Shown here piece by piece: positions 55,200 to 64,000 of a stretch of DNA of 64,000 nt. Made by a program: the position numbers and the translations under genes. Position 1 is the first letter of the stretch, and every line of letters starts with the position of its first letter. Source of the stretch: Vibrio gallaecicus. Its GTDB lineage: Bacteria; Pseudomonadota; Gammaproteobacteria; Enterobacterales; Vibrionaceae. The notes beneath the pieces are model-generated. The model saw only the letters and a list, made by a program, of their open reading frames with translations, had not been told where the DNA came from and searched no databases. The stretch lies in assembly GCF_024347495.1 (NCBI RefSeq), contig NZ_AP025490.1, forward strand, positions 2,046,001 through 2,110,000, in the 5' to 3' direction.

Positions 55200-56117
55200 A
55201 TGTTTAATATTACACAAGATATGATAATGGACACTTTAGGCATGTTTGCCTTTCTAGCAGTTGAACTAACAATCCTATTCTTACTGATTAGTTACATTGT
55301 TGGTGTACTGCAGCTATACATTCCACCAGCAAAAATTCAGAGCATTCTTAGCGGAAAAAATGGTAAAGGTTACTTTATTGCAGGGCTATTAGGAGCAATT
55401 ACTCCGTTCTGCTCATGCTCAACGATTCCTTTCTTAAAAGGTTTGCTACGAGCAAAAGCTGGCTTCGGTACTATGATGGTATTTTTGTTTGCTAGCCCAC
55501 TTTTAAACCCAATTATTATTGGCTTATTTGCCGTAACCTTTGGTCTGAAAGTAACTGCGTTCTACTTTGCCATTGCGATGGGTGTATCCGTAATTGCTGG
55601 TTACACACTAGAAAAGCTAGGCTTCGAGAAATATGTAAAAGAATCGGCGTATATTGAACCGGAGTCTAAAGGTTGTGGGTCATCATGCGGGGCTAAAGCA
55701 GCGCCAGTGAATAAGTGGAAGAAAATTTGGAACAGCACATGGTCTGATTTTAAGAAAGTTCTACCTTATTTAGTTGGTGGTATAGCTTTAGGTTCAATGA
55801 TTTACGGCTTCATGCCAACAGAATTAGTGGCGAGCGTAGCAAGTGAAGATAACCCATTTGCTATTCCAGTTGCTGCCGTTATTGGTATCCCTCTGTACAT
55901 TAGAGCTGAAGCTGTAATTCCGCTAAGTGCCGCTTTAGCTGCAAAAGGAATGGGGCTTGGGGCAGTAATGGCACTGATCATTGGTAGCGCAGGGGCAAGT
56001 TTAACTGAAGTCATTTTGCTTAAATCAATCTTCAAAAACCAAATGATTGCCGCTTTCTTATTCGTAATTTTAAGCATGGCAATGAGCGCAGGCTTCCTAT
56101 ACCAATTTATCTTCTAA
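55200..56117 (+). CDS. ArsP/DUF318-family (PF03773) permease
   Basis: A 305-residue inner-membrane protein with about eight to ten hydrophobic segments. GAITPFCSCSTIPFLKGLL and FLFASPLLNPIIIGLFA in the first half, and IPLYIRAEAVIPLSAALAAKGMGLG in the second, are the family's conserved regions. A cytoplasmic loop carries GCGSSCGAK, possibly a metal or thiol site. ArsP proteins export organoarsenicals and relatives have other cargo. No arsR or other ars gene is near. Confidence 0.85.
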   Translation: MFNITQDMIMDTLGMFAFLAVELTILFLLISYIVGVLQLYIPPAKIQSILSGKNGKGYFIAGLLGAITPFCSCSTIPFLKGLLRAKAGFGTMMVFLFASPLLNPIIIGLFAVTFGLKVTAFYFAIAMGVSVIAGYTLEKLGFEKYVKESAYIEPESKGCGSSCGAKAAPVNKWKKIWNSTWSDFKKVLPYLVGGIALGSMIYGFMPTELVASVASEDNPFAIPVAAVIGIPLYIRAEAVIPLSAALAAKGMGLGAVMALIIGSAGASLTEVILLKSIFKNQMIAAFLFVILSMAMSAGFLYQFIF

Positions 56118-56142
56118 CGGTTTAGTGCTGAATTCAGCTCAC

Positions 56143-56186
56143 AGAAGTTAAGAAGTTAAGAAGTTAAGAAGTTAAGAAGTTAAGAA
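56143..56186. repeat. 8-bp tandem repeat, unit AGAAGTTA, five and a half copies
   Basis: Five perfect copies and AGAA lie in the gap after the permease gene, directly before the terminator. Confidence 0.95.
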
Positions 56187-56187
56187 A

Positions 56188-56226
56188 ATGGCACATTCAA
56201 TCGAATGTGCCATTGGCTTTTTACAA
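56188..56226. terminator. Terminator between permease and aspartate kinase genes
   Basis: ATGGCACATTC, loop AATC, GAATGTGCCAT and a T run on the plus strand. Confidence 0.8.
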
Positions 56227-56245
56227 AGTCTTTTCGCGTAATCGA

Positions 56246-57670
56246 CTAAGCTACTTTGCTAGAAAGTTCGCCTTTATCTGAAGAGTTGAAAAATTCACCA
56301 TGCAATGCACAAATTGCTGAGCCATATTCTTTATGACCCACTACAAATTGAACATTCACATTACGCATTGAAGAGTGCAATGCTACAGGTGTCACCCCTT
56401 CTTTCATCAAGGCTAAAACACCCTGAGTGAGTGCTTTGTTAGTATCAATCTGAGAACCAATCACAGAAATAAGAGCGACCATCCGGCCTTTAATCTCCGC
56501 TTTTGGATATCGCTTTTCAGCTTTATAAAGTACTTTATTCAAACTTTCAGTACTGCCGCCTAAATAATAAGTAATCGAGTTTGCATTCATCTCTTTACCT
56601 ACAAGGCAAACGTGAGCGTCCGCAATAATTTCCATCAATTCATAGCTCACATTATCCACCTGACCAACCATAGTTTGATCAAATAAATGCAAAGCAAAAA
56701 CCTTTTCTTTTCCGGCAATAATTTCAACTTTATTTGCTGTAGGTTGATGGTCACTCGAAATCAATGTACCTGCGTGCTCTGGCTCAAAAGTGTTTTTAAT
56801 TTGCAGCTCAATATTACTTTCACGCAAGCCTGCTGCTGCATTCGGATGGATAGCTTCCATACCTAAGTTCGCAAGTTGATCCGCCACATCATAATTCGTA
56901 CGACCAATTGGCAATACTTTATCGGAACCTACGACTCGTGGGTCTGCTGAACTTAAATGATACTCTTTATGGATGATCGCTAAATCCGCTTTGGTAATCG
57001 ACGCAATACGGCTAAAAGTCATCTCGCTATATCCGCGATCGTAAGTGGACATCAAACCTTCTGAACACGAAGCATAACCAGTAACAATCGGAAGCTCTGT
57101 TGTGACATCAATATCAGCGAATACATCACGGATATTGTCATCCAGACTTTTCGGCTTTTCAGAATTCCAACCACACAAATCAACGAACTTGGCGTTAACA
57201 CCCAAGTTTTTTAACTTTAGTGCTGTATTAAATGCACTATGCGCTTCACCGATCGAAGATAAGAATTCACGAACTTGTGGCAGATAATGGCGTAACGAAA
57301 ATTGACCATACTGGCAAGTTTCCAAGATATTCGAGATACAATGCTTAGCTTCTGAAATACGAGAACCAATGAATTTATCTGCACGAAGGCGGCTCATTGG
57401 ATCTGCAAAAATATGTTCATTAGTCAAAAGCATTCGCTGTTCAACATAACTGAGGGCTTCTTCCCAGTTATCATCACGCTTCGCGATGAGCTGATACACG
57501 CCAGGTTTACTGGTCTTTTTGCACTCAAGCAGTGCGTCTGTCATACCGCTATAAGCCGAAACCACAAATACGCGATTGTAGCGGTTAGTTGGACGTAACA
57601 TTATATTTTCTAAAACAGCATCAAATGCTGTCATGGATGTACCGCCGATTTTCTCTACGGTATAAGTCAT
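56246..57670 (-). CDS. ask: Ectoine-type aspartate kinase (Ask_ect)
   Basis: A 474-residue aspartate kinase that makes aspartyl phosphate, the entry to aspartate semialdehyde and so to ectoine. The start EKIGGTSMTAFDAVLENI is the ectoine-cluster variant of the usual K-F-GGTS motif, and a C-terminal ACT region (VALISVIGSQIDTNKALTQGVLALM) is present. Ask_ect enzymes are typically less feedback-inhibited. It follows ectC by 189 bp in the same direction, with a hairpin in between. Confidence 0.92.
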   Translation of the reverse strand: MTYTVEKIGGTSMTAFDAVLENIMLRPTNRYNRVFVVSAYSGMTDALLECKKTSKPGVYQLIAKRDDNWEEALSYVEQRMLLTNEHIFADPMSRLRADKFIGSRISEAKHCISNILETCQYGQFSLRHYLPQVREFLSSIGEAHSAFNTALKLKNLGVNAKFVDLCGWNSEKPKSLDDNIRDVFADIDVTTELPIVTGYASCSEGLMSTYDRGYSEMTFSRIASITKADLAIIHKEYHLSSADPRVVGSDKVLPIGRTNYDVADQLANLGMEAIHPNAAAGLRESNIELQIKNTFEPEHAGTLISSDHQPTANKVEIIAGKEKVFALHLFDQTMVGQVDNVSYELMEIIADAHVCLVGKEMNANSITYYLGGSTESLNKVLYKAEKRYPKAEIKGRMVALISVIGSQIDTNKALTQGVLALMKEGVTPVALHSSMRNVNVQFVVGHKEYGSAICALHGEFFNSSDKGELSSKVA

Positions 57671-57750
57671 AGGGGAACCTTAGTATATGAGGTTGGTAGC
57701 TTTGAAGGCTTTACTAGATTTTATTACTGCAATAGCTTTGCATACCGATA

Positions 57751-57790
57751 GCTTGAAAAAAGCTCAGTGAGGCATTGCGCCTCACTGAAA
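57751..57790 (-). terminator. Hairpin with T run between ectC and ask
   Basis: Read on the minus strand, CAGTGAGGC, a 5-nt loop and GCCTCACTG are followed by AGCTTTTTTC. It may partly stop transcription after ectC. Confidence 0.75.
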
Positions 57791-57859
57791 TGTGGAGCCC
57801 GTTACATCAACGGCTGATCTCCACTCGCTCTTCGTCAATTTACAATGAATAGGCTTTAC

Positions 57860-58246
57860 CTAATCAACTAACGGGTAAACACCATTTTCATCATGCGTTT
57901 CTTTACCAGTAATTGGCGGGTTAAAGACACACGCCATTACCATTTCTTTGTCTTTAAACGCTCGAAGAAAATGCTCATCGTGTTTATCAAGTATGTATAA
58001 CGTTCCCGGTTTAATTGGATACGTCTCACCACCCACCACTTCAATTTCACCTTCCCCACTCATGCAGTACACAGACTCCAAGTGGTTTTTGTAATGAATA
58101 TGCGTTTCTGTATTTTCATATATCGTTGTGATATGAAAAGAGAAACCCATATTGTCATCTTTAAGGAGCATGCGGACACTTTCCCATGTTTCCGACGCTA
58201 CTCTACGCTCACTATCGCGACACTCATCCAGTGTTCTAACAATCAT
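57860..58246 (-). CDS. ectC: L-ectoine synthase
   Basis: A 128-residue cupin enzyme that closes N-gamma-acetyl-diaminobutyrate to ectoine. The length is typical, and the sequence [27 protein letters not shown] through [23 protein letters not shown] is diagnostic, including the metal-binding region around ESVYC and [11 protein letters not shown]. It follows ectB by 14 bases. Confidence 0.97.
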   Translation of the reverse strand: MIVRTLDECRDSERRVASETWESVRMLLKDDNMGFSFHITTIYENTETHIHYKNHLESVYCMSGEGEIEVVGGETYPIKPGTLYILDKHDEHFLRAFKDKEMVMACVFNPPITGKETHDENGVYPLVD

Positions 58247-58260
58247 CTTTCTAATCCTTC

Positions 58261-59526
58261 TTAAGATGCTTTTTTAAAGTGCTTCGCTACTACTAGCTCT
58301 ACTGCGTTTTCAAAAATACTCAAGCCTTGCTCTAGCTCAGATTCTGTAATAGTCAGTGGGCAGAAAAACTTCACAACTTCATCGTTTGGTCCCGCTGTTT
58401 CGATAATCATGCCATTTTCAAAACATGTCTTCGCGATTGCACTTGCGTACTCGCTGTCATTACATTCAATACCAATCATCATTCCACGGCCTTTCTGCTG
58501 TGCAAAAAGATCTGGATGGCGTTTAACATTGCGCTGAATGACTTCTGAAATTTTCGATGAACATGAGGCAATATGCGCTTCAAATTGATTATCAGACCAG
58601 TAAAGTTCAATCGCTTTAGCAGCGGTAACGAATGCATGGTTATTCCCACGGAAAGTACCGTTATGCTCACCTGCTTTCCAAATATCCAATTCAGGGGCAA
58701 GTAAAACCACGGCCATAGGTAAACCATAACCACCGATAGACTTAGATAACGTCACCATATCGGGTTTAATGCCTGACGGTTCAAAACTGAAGAATGTGCC
58801 TGTACGACCACAACCCGCTTGAATGTCATCAACAATCATTAAAATATCATGCGCTTTACAGATTTTATCTAGGCGCTGTAACCACTCATTAGATGCAACG
58901 TTCAGCCCGCCTTCACCTTGTACCGTTTCTAGTAAAACAGCGGCTGGCTTATCCATTCCTGCTGAATTATCTGAAAGCATAGTTTCAAACAATTTAAGAC
59001 CATCAATGTCGGCATAACCTTCAAATGGAATTCGTGTTACTTGGTTTAAGCTCATACCAGCGCCTTGACGGTGGTGTTGGTTACCGGTAGCTGCTAATGC
59101 TCCAGCTGTACAACCATGGAAACCATTGGTAAACGCCACAATTGAGCTGCGACCTTTTACTTTTCGAGCAAGTTTAAGTGCTGCTTCTACGGCATTGGTT
59201 CCTGTAGGACCTGTAAATTGAACCTTATAGTCCAAACCTCTAGGGTGAAGAATGTCGCGTTGAAGCGCGGTTAAGAAACCAGCCTTTGCTGATGAATGCA
59301 TGTCTAGACCATGAGTGATGCCATCCATCTCAATGTAGTCCAGCAATGATTGCTTCAGCTCAGGGTTATTGTGTCCGTAATTCAGTGATCCTGCACCAGC
59401 AAGGAAATCTAGGTAACGTTCGCCTTTGTCTGTTTCTAGCCAGCAACCTTTCGCTTTTGTAAAAATGACAGGGAAGCTATTTGAGTAAGAACGTACTTTT
59501 GATTCTTGCTTGTTAAAAATATCCAT
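58261..59526 (-). CDS. ectB: Diaminobutyrate-2-oxoglutarate aminotransferase
   Basis: A 421-residue PLP-dependent class III aminotransferase that makes diaminobutyrate from aspartate semialdehyde and glutamate. [18 protein letters not shown] binds the cofactor phosphate, [13 protein letters not shown] precedes the PLP lysine in TLSKSIGG, and the length agrees with EctB. It follows ectA by 19 bases in the ectABC operon. Confidence 0.96.
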   Translation of the reverse strand: MDIFNKQESKVRSYSNSFPVIFTKAKGCWLETDKGERYLDFLAGAGSLNYGHNNPELKQSLLDYIEMDGITHGLDMHSSAKAGFLTALQRDILHPRGLDYKVQFTGPTGTNAVEAALKLARKVKGRSSIVAFTNGFHGCTAGALAATGNQHHRQGAGMSLNQVTRIPFEGYADIDGLKLFETMLSDNSAGMDKPAAVLLETVQGEGGLNVASNEWLQRLDKICKAHDILMIVDDIQAGCGRTGTFFSFEPSGIKPDMVTLSKSIGGYGLPMAVVLLAPELDIWKAGEHNGTFRGNNHAFVTAAKAIELYWSDNQFEAHIASCSSKISEVIQRNVKRHPDLFAQQKGRGMMIGIECNDSEYASAIAKTCFENGMIIETAGPNDEVVKFFCPLTITESELEQGLSIFENAVELVVAKHFKKAS

Positions 59527-59545
59527 GATGAGACCGTTTGGTTTC

Positions 59546-60103
59546 CTATTTTTTAGAATTGTTTAACGGGATTCGATACAAATATTCCGTATCGTGTTTC
59601 CCTTTAAAATGTGTTTTTTCATCTAGAAATGTGCTGACTTCACCCTGCTGATCATTCTCGGCGTCCAGTTTTTTGAACAATGCCCAAGAAGCGGCGTTAT
59701 CTTCCGTTATTGTCGTTTCAACAGCCGTTACAGTATTAAGAAAGTCTCGTCCGAGTAATTCGCTGAGCATTTTAAAAGCTAGCCCTTTACCTCTGAAACG
59801 GGGAGAAACTGCAACTTGCCATACGAATAAAGTATTTGGATCGTCTGGTTTTCTGTAACCAGAAATAAAACCGGCTATTTCACCGTTCGATCTTGCGATG
59901 ATACAAGTTCGGCTGAAGTGTGATGACTGAAGGAAGTTGCAATATGATGAATTAACATCAAGAGGAGGGCATGCTGCAATGAGACTGAAAACTTCATCAC
60001 CATCTTCTGCTGATGGCTCAGAAAAGATCCATTTTTCGTTAGGATCTTGCTCTATATCGGGATACATCATCCAAGGTACTGATGTGATCATGTGTAAATA
60101 CAT
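59546..60103 (-). CDS. ectA: Diaminobutyrate acetyltransferase
   Basis: A 185-residue GNAT enzyme that acetylates diaminobutyrate at the gamma nitrogen. WIFSEPSAEDGDEVFSLIAACPPLDVNSSYCNFLQSSHF and VAVSPRFRGKGLAFKMLSELL are typical of EctA. It heads the ectoine operon, so its promoter lies in the gap to the right. The ATG at 60103 gives a slightly long N-terminus; the Met at residue 5 or 12 is an alternative start. Confidence 0.93.
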   Translation of the reverse strand: MYLHMITSVPWMMYPDIEQDPNEKWIFSEPSAEDGDEVFSLIAACPPLDVNSSYCNFLQSSHFSRTCIIARSNGEIAGFISGYRKPDDPNTLFVWQVAVSPRFRGKGLAFKMLSELLGRDFLNTVTAVETTITEDNAASWALFKKLDAENDQQGEVSTFLDEKTHFKGKHDTEYLYRIPLNNSKK

Positions 60104-60574
60104 TTCCTTTGTACTCTAAGCAAATTTCGCCGTTATTAGGCACAGAACTGCTCTTCAAAATCAAAAATACCCGTTTATTAAGCTCAAATTTGAGACCTGA
60201 ATCACAAAAACAAGCCAGATCGACCTTAAATAATTTAATTAGATCTCTAATCTTTTTATTGAATAAGCATTTAAAAAAGCTAATTACGCGGTATTTTGTT
60301 TATAAAAAAGCCCTTAAAAACAGTCAAAAAAGAAAGCAATACACCAACTCTCAGGTCTGAAATTATGGGTATAAAAAAACAAAAACCAGTACAAATAGTG
60401 AACCGAGAATGTGACAAATAAACAAGTAAGAGGATGATCAAAGATGGAAGGAAGTTTGGTTAGAGAGAAGATTTTTATAAAAGAAAAGAGACAGACTGTT
60501 ACGTTTATATTCGCAACAAACTGCCTCCTTCATGTATTTAAGAGTGTCAGATATTTCAATCTAATGTGTATTTG
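60104..60574. other. 471-bp gap before ectA
   Basis: It lies between ectA and a lipoprotein gene, both reading left, so it should hold the ectoine promoter. It is very A/T-rich. An 83-codon frame here starts with TTG, is lysine-rich and does not look coding. I see no clear hairpin; osmotic control cannot be read from the bases. Confidence 0.45.
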
Positions 60575-61675
60575 CTACTTTATTTGAGTAATGAAACTAT
60601 ATTTATCTGAATCAGCTTTGGTTACCCAGTGTGCTCCGTTTGCAGGTGCTGAATCCAGAGTAAACAGATAAAAGTCGATGCCCTTATCGCCCATCATTTT
60701 TTTGAAATAGGTCGCCTGCTTACGATGGCTTTCGTCAGTATATGGGAAGTCTTTCGCTGTCTTGTCCCCCTGCCCCCAACTATGCACCCCTATTTGTTGG
60801 TTTTTCTCGATCGCTTTTGCTGCATTTGAACGAATCAAAGTACGCTGTTTACCTGCTGAAAATAAATCCGTCCCGCCAGAGAAAACAGAACCCGTTGCCG
60901 TGACAACCGTGTCCATATCGTTATCTTTAATCAAAAGTCCGGTATACATATTAATGTCATCGTCAGCACTTCCTCCAATATGATTGTTAAATTGCATTTC
61001 CATATTGGTTCCTTGGTTCGCTTTCACAATTTCATCCAACTGTAAGTAAGTTGTATAACCCAACGTTGAGTTAATTCTTTCGCCTGTACCATCGTCTGCA
61101 AAAACAACTTTATAAAACTTATTGAACGCAAATGAAGTTTGAATGTTGACTTGGTTATCTTTCACTTGTGGGGTCAGTAAAGTTGAGCCTATGCTACCGA
61201 TGTGCTCTTCAGCTTCCGTGTAGAACTCCACCTGAACTGGTCGCTTCATATCCGATGTAGCGCTACTAATCAATGTGGTTTCATTTGAAACAGAACGAGT
61301 GGATTGGCTACATGGGAAGGTCTCAAAGTCTTCTGCGTTTTGATAAATAACACAAGGCTCAGAACCCTCTGCACTTTGTAGGTAAAGATCGACACTTTTA
61401 CCATTACTGTCCGACAATTTAACGAGTGTCGCTTCGCCTAACGCTTCGGCGAATTTCATACTTGAATAAGTGGTCCCACCATAAGACAAACGCATCACTT
61501 CAAGTATTTGTTGGCGTTCACCCACTAACTGAGCCTTAGCTTGCTCGGAAAAGTCATAGTTTGCTAAAGGCTTATCCACTGTACTTGGTTTAGTCGAGCT
61601 GCCAGGTGATCCAGAGTTGCATCCAGCGAGAATAATAAGAGGAGTAGCCAGTAAAAGAGTGCGATAAGATTTCAT
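60575..61675 (-). CDS. Lipoprotein with possible ClpP-like fold
   Basis: A 366-residue lipoprotein (signal MKSYRTLLLATPLIILAGC, Cys 19). The second half, about 225-366, has the rhythm of a ClpP/crotonase fold: GSADDDINMYTGLLI at about 235-249, then SVFSGGTDLF at 263-272 with S266 as candidate nucleophile, then IGVHSW with H298 as candidate base. The first half has no recognised domain. It is divergent from an RstA/RstB-like regulator pair, perhaps its sensor. The assignment is my reading of the pattern, so moderate. Confidence 0.6.
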   Translation of the reverse strand: MKSYRTLLLATPLIILAGCNSGSPGSSTKPSTVDKPLANYDFSEQAKAQLVGERQQILEVMRLSYGGTTYSSMKFAEALGEATLVKLSDSNGKSVDLYLQSAEGSEPCVIYQNAEDFETFPCSQSTRSVSNETTLISSATSDMKRPVQVEFYTEAEEHIGSIGSTLLTPQVKDNQVNIQTSFAFNKFYKVVFADDGTGERINSTLGYTTYLQLDEIVKANQGTNMEMQFNNHIGGSADDDINMYTGLLIKDNDMDTVVTATGSVFSGGTDLFSAGKQRTLIRSNAAKAIEKNQQIGVHSWGQGDKTAKDFPYTDESHRKQATYFKKMMGDKGIDFYLFTLDSAPANGAHWVTKADSDKYSFITQIK

Positions 61676-61839
61676 GTGTTTGTCCCAGTTTTGAGTATGG
61701 GAGAATTTTATGAGTTAAAAGTGTAATTTACTGTCTTGGTTATGTATGGAAATGTCGTTTACCCCGTTAGAATACAAACCATTAAAGGTGCTCTTAACTT
61801 AAGAACTACAAAGCATAAGTACAACAAGGTTGATACAGA

Positions 61840-62544
61840 ATGACACACCCAACAATGCTTATCATTGAAGACGACTTAAAGCTGCAGAAGATGTTGAAAG
61901 ATTACTTCATCACACAAAACTTCGATGTCAGTGCTTTAGACGATGGCAGTAATGCCGCACAAACGATCATCAATGAGCAACCAGATATTGTTCTACTTGA
62001 TTTGATGCTTCCTGTAACTGATGGACTGACAATCTGCCGACAGACACGCTCCCAATACCAAGGTAAGATCTTAATGCTGACTGCAAGCGATGATGACTTT
62101 GACCACGTTGCGGGGCTTGAAACTGGTGCTGATGACTATGTGACTAAACCTATCAAGCCGCGCGTTTTGCTCGCGCGAGTTCGGTCTTTGCTTCGTCGTC
62201 AAAATAACTCAGCCGCTTCGATTGAAAACTCGGATCACATTAGTTTTGGAAAACTTGTTCTTAAAAACAAGTACAAGAAATGTGAGTTAGCGGGTGACTT
62301 ACTACCTTTGACAGATAGCGAGTTCGATTTGCTTTGGTTACTGGCAAGCAACCCTGACGAACCTTTATCTCGTGATTACCTTACCCAAGCATTACGAGGC
62401 ATTGAGTACGATGGCATCGACCGGACTATCGATAACAAAGTGGTCAAACTGAGAAAACTGCTTGGTGACGACAATGCTTCAGCAGAAAAGGTGCAAACAA
62501 TCAGAGGAAAAGGCTACTTGTTTGTTTCAACGGCTTGGAATTAA
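61840..62544 (+). CDS. OmpR-family response regulator, RstA-like
   Basis: A 234-residue response regulator. The receiver domain has phosphorylation site D54 (VLLDLMLP), the acidic pocket E10, D11, D12 and lysine in VTKPIKP. The winged-helix output domain ends in LRGIEYDGIDRTIDNKVVKLRKLL and IRGKGYLFVSTAWN, closely like the end of E. coli RstA. The sensor kinase follows after 36 bases. It is divergent from the lipoprotein gene. Confidence 0.9.
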   Translation: MTHPTMLIIEDDLKLQKMLKDYFITQNFDVSALDDGSNAAQTIINEQPDIVLLDLMLPVTDGLTICRQTRSQYQGKILMLTASDDDFDHVAGLETGADDYVTKPIKPRVLLARVRSLLRRQNNSAASIENSDHISFGKLVLKNKYKKCELAGDLLPLTDSEFDLLWLLASNPDEPLSRDYLTQALRGIEYDGIDRTIDNKVVKLRKLLGDDNASAEKVQTIRGKGYLFVSTAWN

Positions 62545-62580
62545 CGACGCTCAAATTGAGCGTGTGAAAAGAGAACGCTA

Positions 62581-63912
62581 ATGCGACGTATCTATCTAGA
62601 ATCCATACTCGGCTTAATCGCTTGTTTTTTAACGGGTGTGATCACCTTTGAAATCAGTGTTTATCAACTCAATACTGATTATGAGTACATACTGCAGGAC
62701 TACGAAGCGGTCGCCCATCAGCAACTTTTAGAAAATATTGCCCAAAGTCAGGGTTTAGAAGCCGCTCAGCAAGCCATTAATGAATTTGCGAATACCACTA
62801 GGCTTGTTCTAACCGTTTACGAACCGAACGATACTGTTCCGGACTTAGCTGCTAACTTTTTTGCAAAGAACCCGACTTTGCATACCTTTCATGATGACAA
62901 TAGAGATCTATGGTTTCGACTTTCTGATAGCGACCATATTTATCATTACTACCCTGATGATCAGTCTTTAGTTCGTGAAAAAATTGAACTCGAAGATAAG
63001 TTACTTTGGGTTTTCTTCATCTCTAGTTTTATTGTGTACAGCTTAGGTCATTTATTAATTATTTTCCGACGAGTCAATAAGTTAGAACAGGCAACCTTAC
63101 GCTTTGCCGAAGGTGATTTATCTTCCCGTGCTGATACTTCAGGAGGAAGCTCAATTGGTACGTTGAACAAATCATTCAACATTATGGCAGACAGGATTTT
63201 TCATCTTATTGAAAGTAACCGTTCTTTAACTAACGCCGTCGCCCATGAGCTTCGCACTCCTGTTTTTCGCATCCAATGGCAAGCTGAATTATTAAAAGAT
63301 ACCCCACTGTCGAATGAGCAACTTGCCACCATTGAAAGCATTGTGGAAGACACTGAAGAAATGGAACAAATGGTCGATGAGCTTTTATATTACGCAAAAC
63401 TCGACAATAGTTGCCTTGAGTTAATGTATGAGAAACTAGAGCCCACAGACTTCTTTGATAAAGCAATCAAACGCTGGAGCAAAGAAACCAAGCTTGATAT
63501 ACATTTTGCTCTTCCCCAGCCCCTCAGTACTTCAACACTGTTTTTTGAAGCCGATAAAAAATTGCTCAGCCGCGCGCTAGATAACTTAGTGCGAAACGCT
63601 TTTAAATATGCTCAAACACAAATTCTTATTGAACTAACCACTCACGATGAGCAATTTCAGATTGCTATTCATGATGATGGTCCCGGTGTTGAAGATGAAC
63701 ATCAAGCTCATCTATTTGAACCTTTTTATGTCGGCAATAAAGCACGAAACAAGGCAAAAAGTGGGCATGGCTTAGGGTTATCTATCGTCAAAAAGATTTG
63801 CGAACAGCACAATGGCTCCATAAATATCGAGCGTAGTACCAAATTGCATGGTGCGCTTTTTATTATAACTTTACCGTTATGTAATGAATGCGCTGACAAA
63901 CCTATACAGTAA
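62581..63912 (+). CDS. Sensor histidine kinase, RstB-like
   Basis: A 443-residue membrane sensor kinase. One membrane helix is at about residues 7-28, a periplasmic loop of about 115 residues, a second helix at about 143-163, a HAMP domain, then the phosphorylated histidine H222 in AHELRTPVFRIQW. The ATPase domain has DNLVRNAFKYA, DDGPGVEDEHQAHLFEPF and GHGLGLSIV. It is the partner of the preceding RstA-like regulator. The signal sensed is unknown. Confidence 0.92.
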   Translation: MRRIYLESILGLIACFLTGVITFEISVYQLNTDYEYILQDYEAVAHQQLLENIAQSQGLEAAQQAINEFANTTRLVLTVYEPNDTVPDLAANFFAKNPTLHTFHDDNRDLWFRLSDSDHIYHYYPDDQSLVREKIELEDKLLWVFFISSFIVYSLGHLLIIFRRVNKLEQATLRFAEGDLSSRADTSGGSSIGTLNKSFNIMADRIFHLIESNRSLTNAVAHELRTPVFRIQWQAELLKDTPLSNEQLATIESIVEDTEEMEQMVDELLYYAKLDNSCLELMYEKLEPTDFFDKAIKRWSKETKLDIHFALPQPLSTSTLFFEADKKLLSRALDNLVRNAFKYAQTQILIELTTHDEQFQIAIHDDGPGVEDEHQAHLFEPFYVGNKARNKAKSGHGLGLSIVKKICEQHNGSINIERSTKLHGALFIITLPLCNECADKPIQ

Positions 63913-64000
63913 ATCAATAAAAGCTCTGGAATAATAAGCGACATCGGTTAGGAGATGCACGAGAACATTTTTCATGATGCACACCTTTGTTACTCCTGAC
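63913..64000. other. Window end, no gene seen
   Basis: The last 88 bases after the sensor kinase stop hold no recognisable feature. Confidence 0.4.

Noticed and set aside
60109-60360. 83-codon open frame before ectA
   Set aside because: It begins with TTG, is A/T-driven and lysine-rich, has no ribosome-binding site and covers the expected ect promoter.
1-64000. tRNA, rRNA, insertion sequences, prophage genes
   Set aside because: Looked for by reading; no cloverleaf with a CCA end, no rRNA-like stretch, no transposase or integrase was recognised. A covariance-model search would be decisive.

Overview
The window reads as a Vibrio chromosome segment, probably chromosome 1. The evidence is the set of proteins (CsiV, a VC1899/Card1-like protein, a VctPDGC-type iron transporter, ectABC plus the ectoine-type aspartate kinase), the modest GC content and the gene order around ndh, ycfP, lpoB and hinT. 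The exact species cannot be read from the sequence, and almost all of it looks like ordinary, densely coding chromosome. I see no rRNA, tRNA, insertion sequence, prophage or CRISPR array.

Layout. 1-9.5 kb: the end of csiV, a GNAT acetyltransferase, ndh, ycfP, a ThiK-like kinase, an anaerobic C4-dicarboxylate transporter, and a lipoprotein cluster (lpoB, YcfL family, COG3014 family) ending in hinT. 9.7-19.7 kb: a chemoreceptor, a CARF-nuclease (Card1/DUF1887) protein, udp, a zinc/cadmium P-type ATPase with a clear ZntR-type promoter, a MATE pump and a CBS-domain protein. 19.8-26.7 kb: catechol-siderophore-type iron uptake, with a TonB receptor, an IrgB-like LysR regulator and a four-gene ABC importer. 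27-34.5 kb: a YbiB-like protein, a PAS-GGDEF protein, a second DsbA, ppiB, a MarR regulator, an EamA transporter and a gloA-nemA pair. 34.7-43.2 kb: a LysR regulator, a FadL-type porin, another outer-membrane protein, a DUF3302/HlyD pair and an exported alkylsulfatase. 44-54.5 kb: a ferric-reductase-like protein, a nitroreductase, an RND pump with a divergent TetR regulator, LysR, YdhR and EamA genes. 54.8-64 kb: a 50-residue gene, an ArsP-like permease, ectoine synthesis (ectA, ectB, ectC, ask), a lipoprotein with a possible ClpP-like fold, and an RstA/RstB-like two-component system.

The most interesting signal is in 35.6-41.2 kb. Seven copies of the inverted repeat ATCG-N6-CGAT lie only in the gaps in front of the LysR gene, the FadL-like gene, the second outer-membrane gene, the DUF3302/HlyD pair and the alkylsulfatase gene. 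At three of these promoters the box is followed at exactly the same distance (21 nt) by GTAGAT, a likely -10 region. This places the box near -41.5, and two promoters carry a second box 31-32 bp further upstream. I infer a previously unnamed regulon that takes up, exports and hydrolyses amphipathic (surfactant or fatty-sulfate-like) compounds, possibly run by the adjacent LysR protein.

Other cross-cutting signals are FNR-like boxes ahead of ndh, the Dcu transporter, vctP and the ArsP-like permease; a perfect 27-bp palindrome between the RND pump and its TetR regulator; and five intergenic tandem arrays that all have an 8-bp unit.
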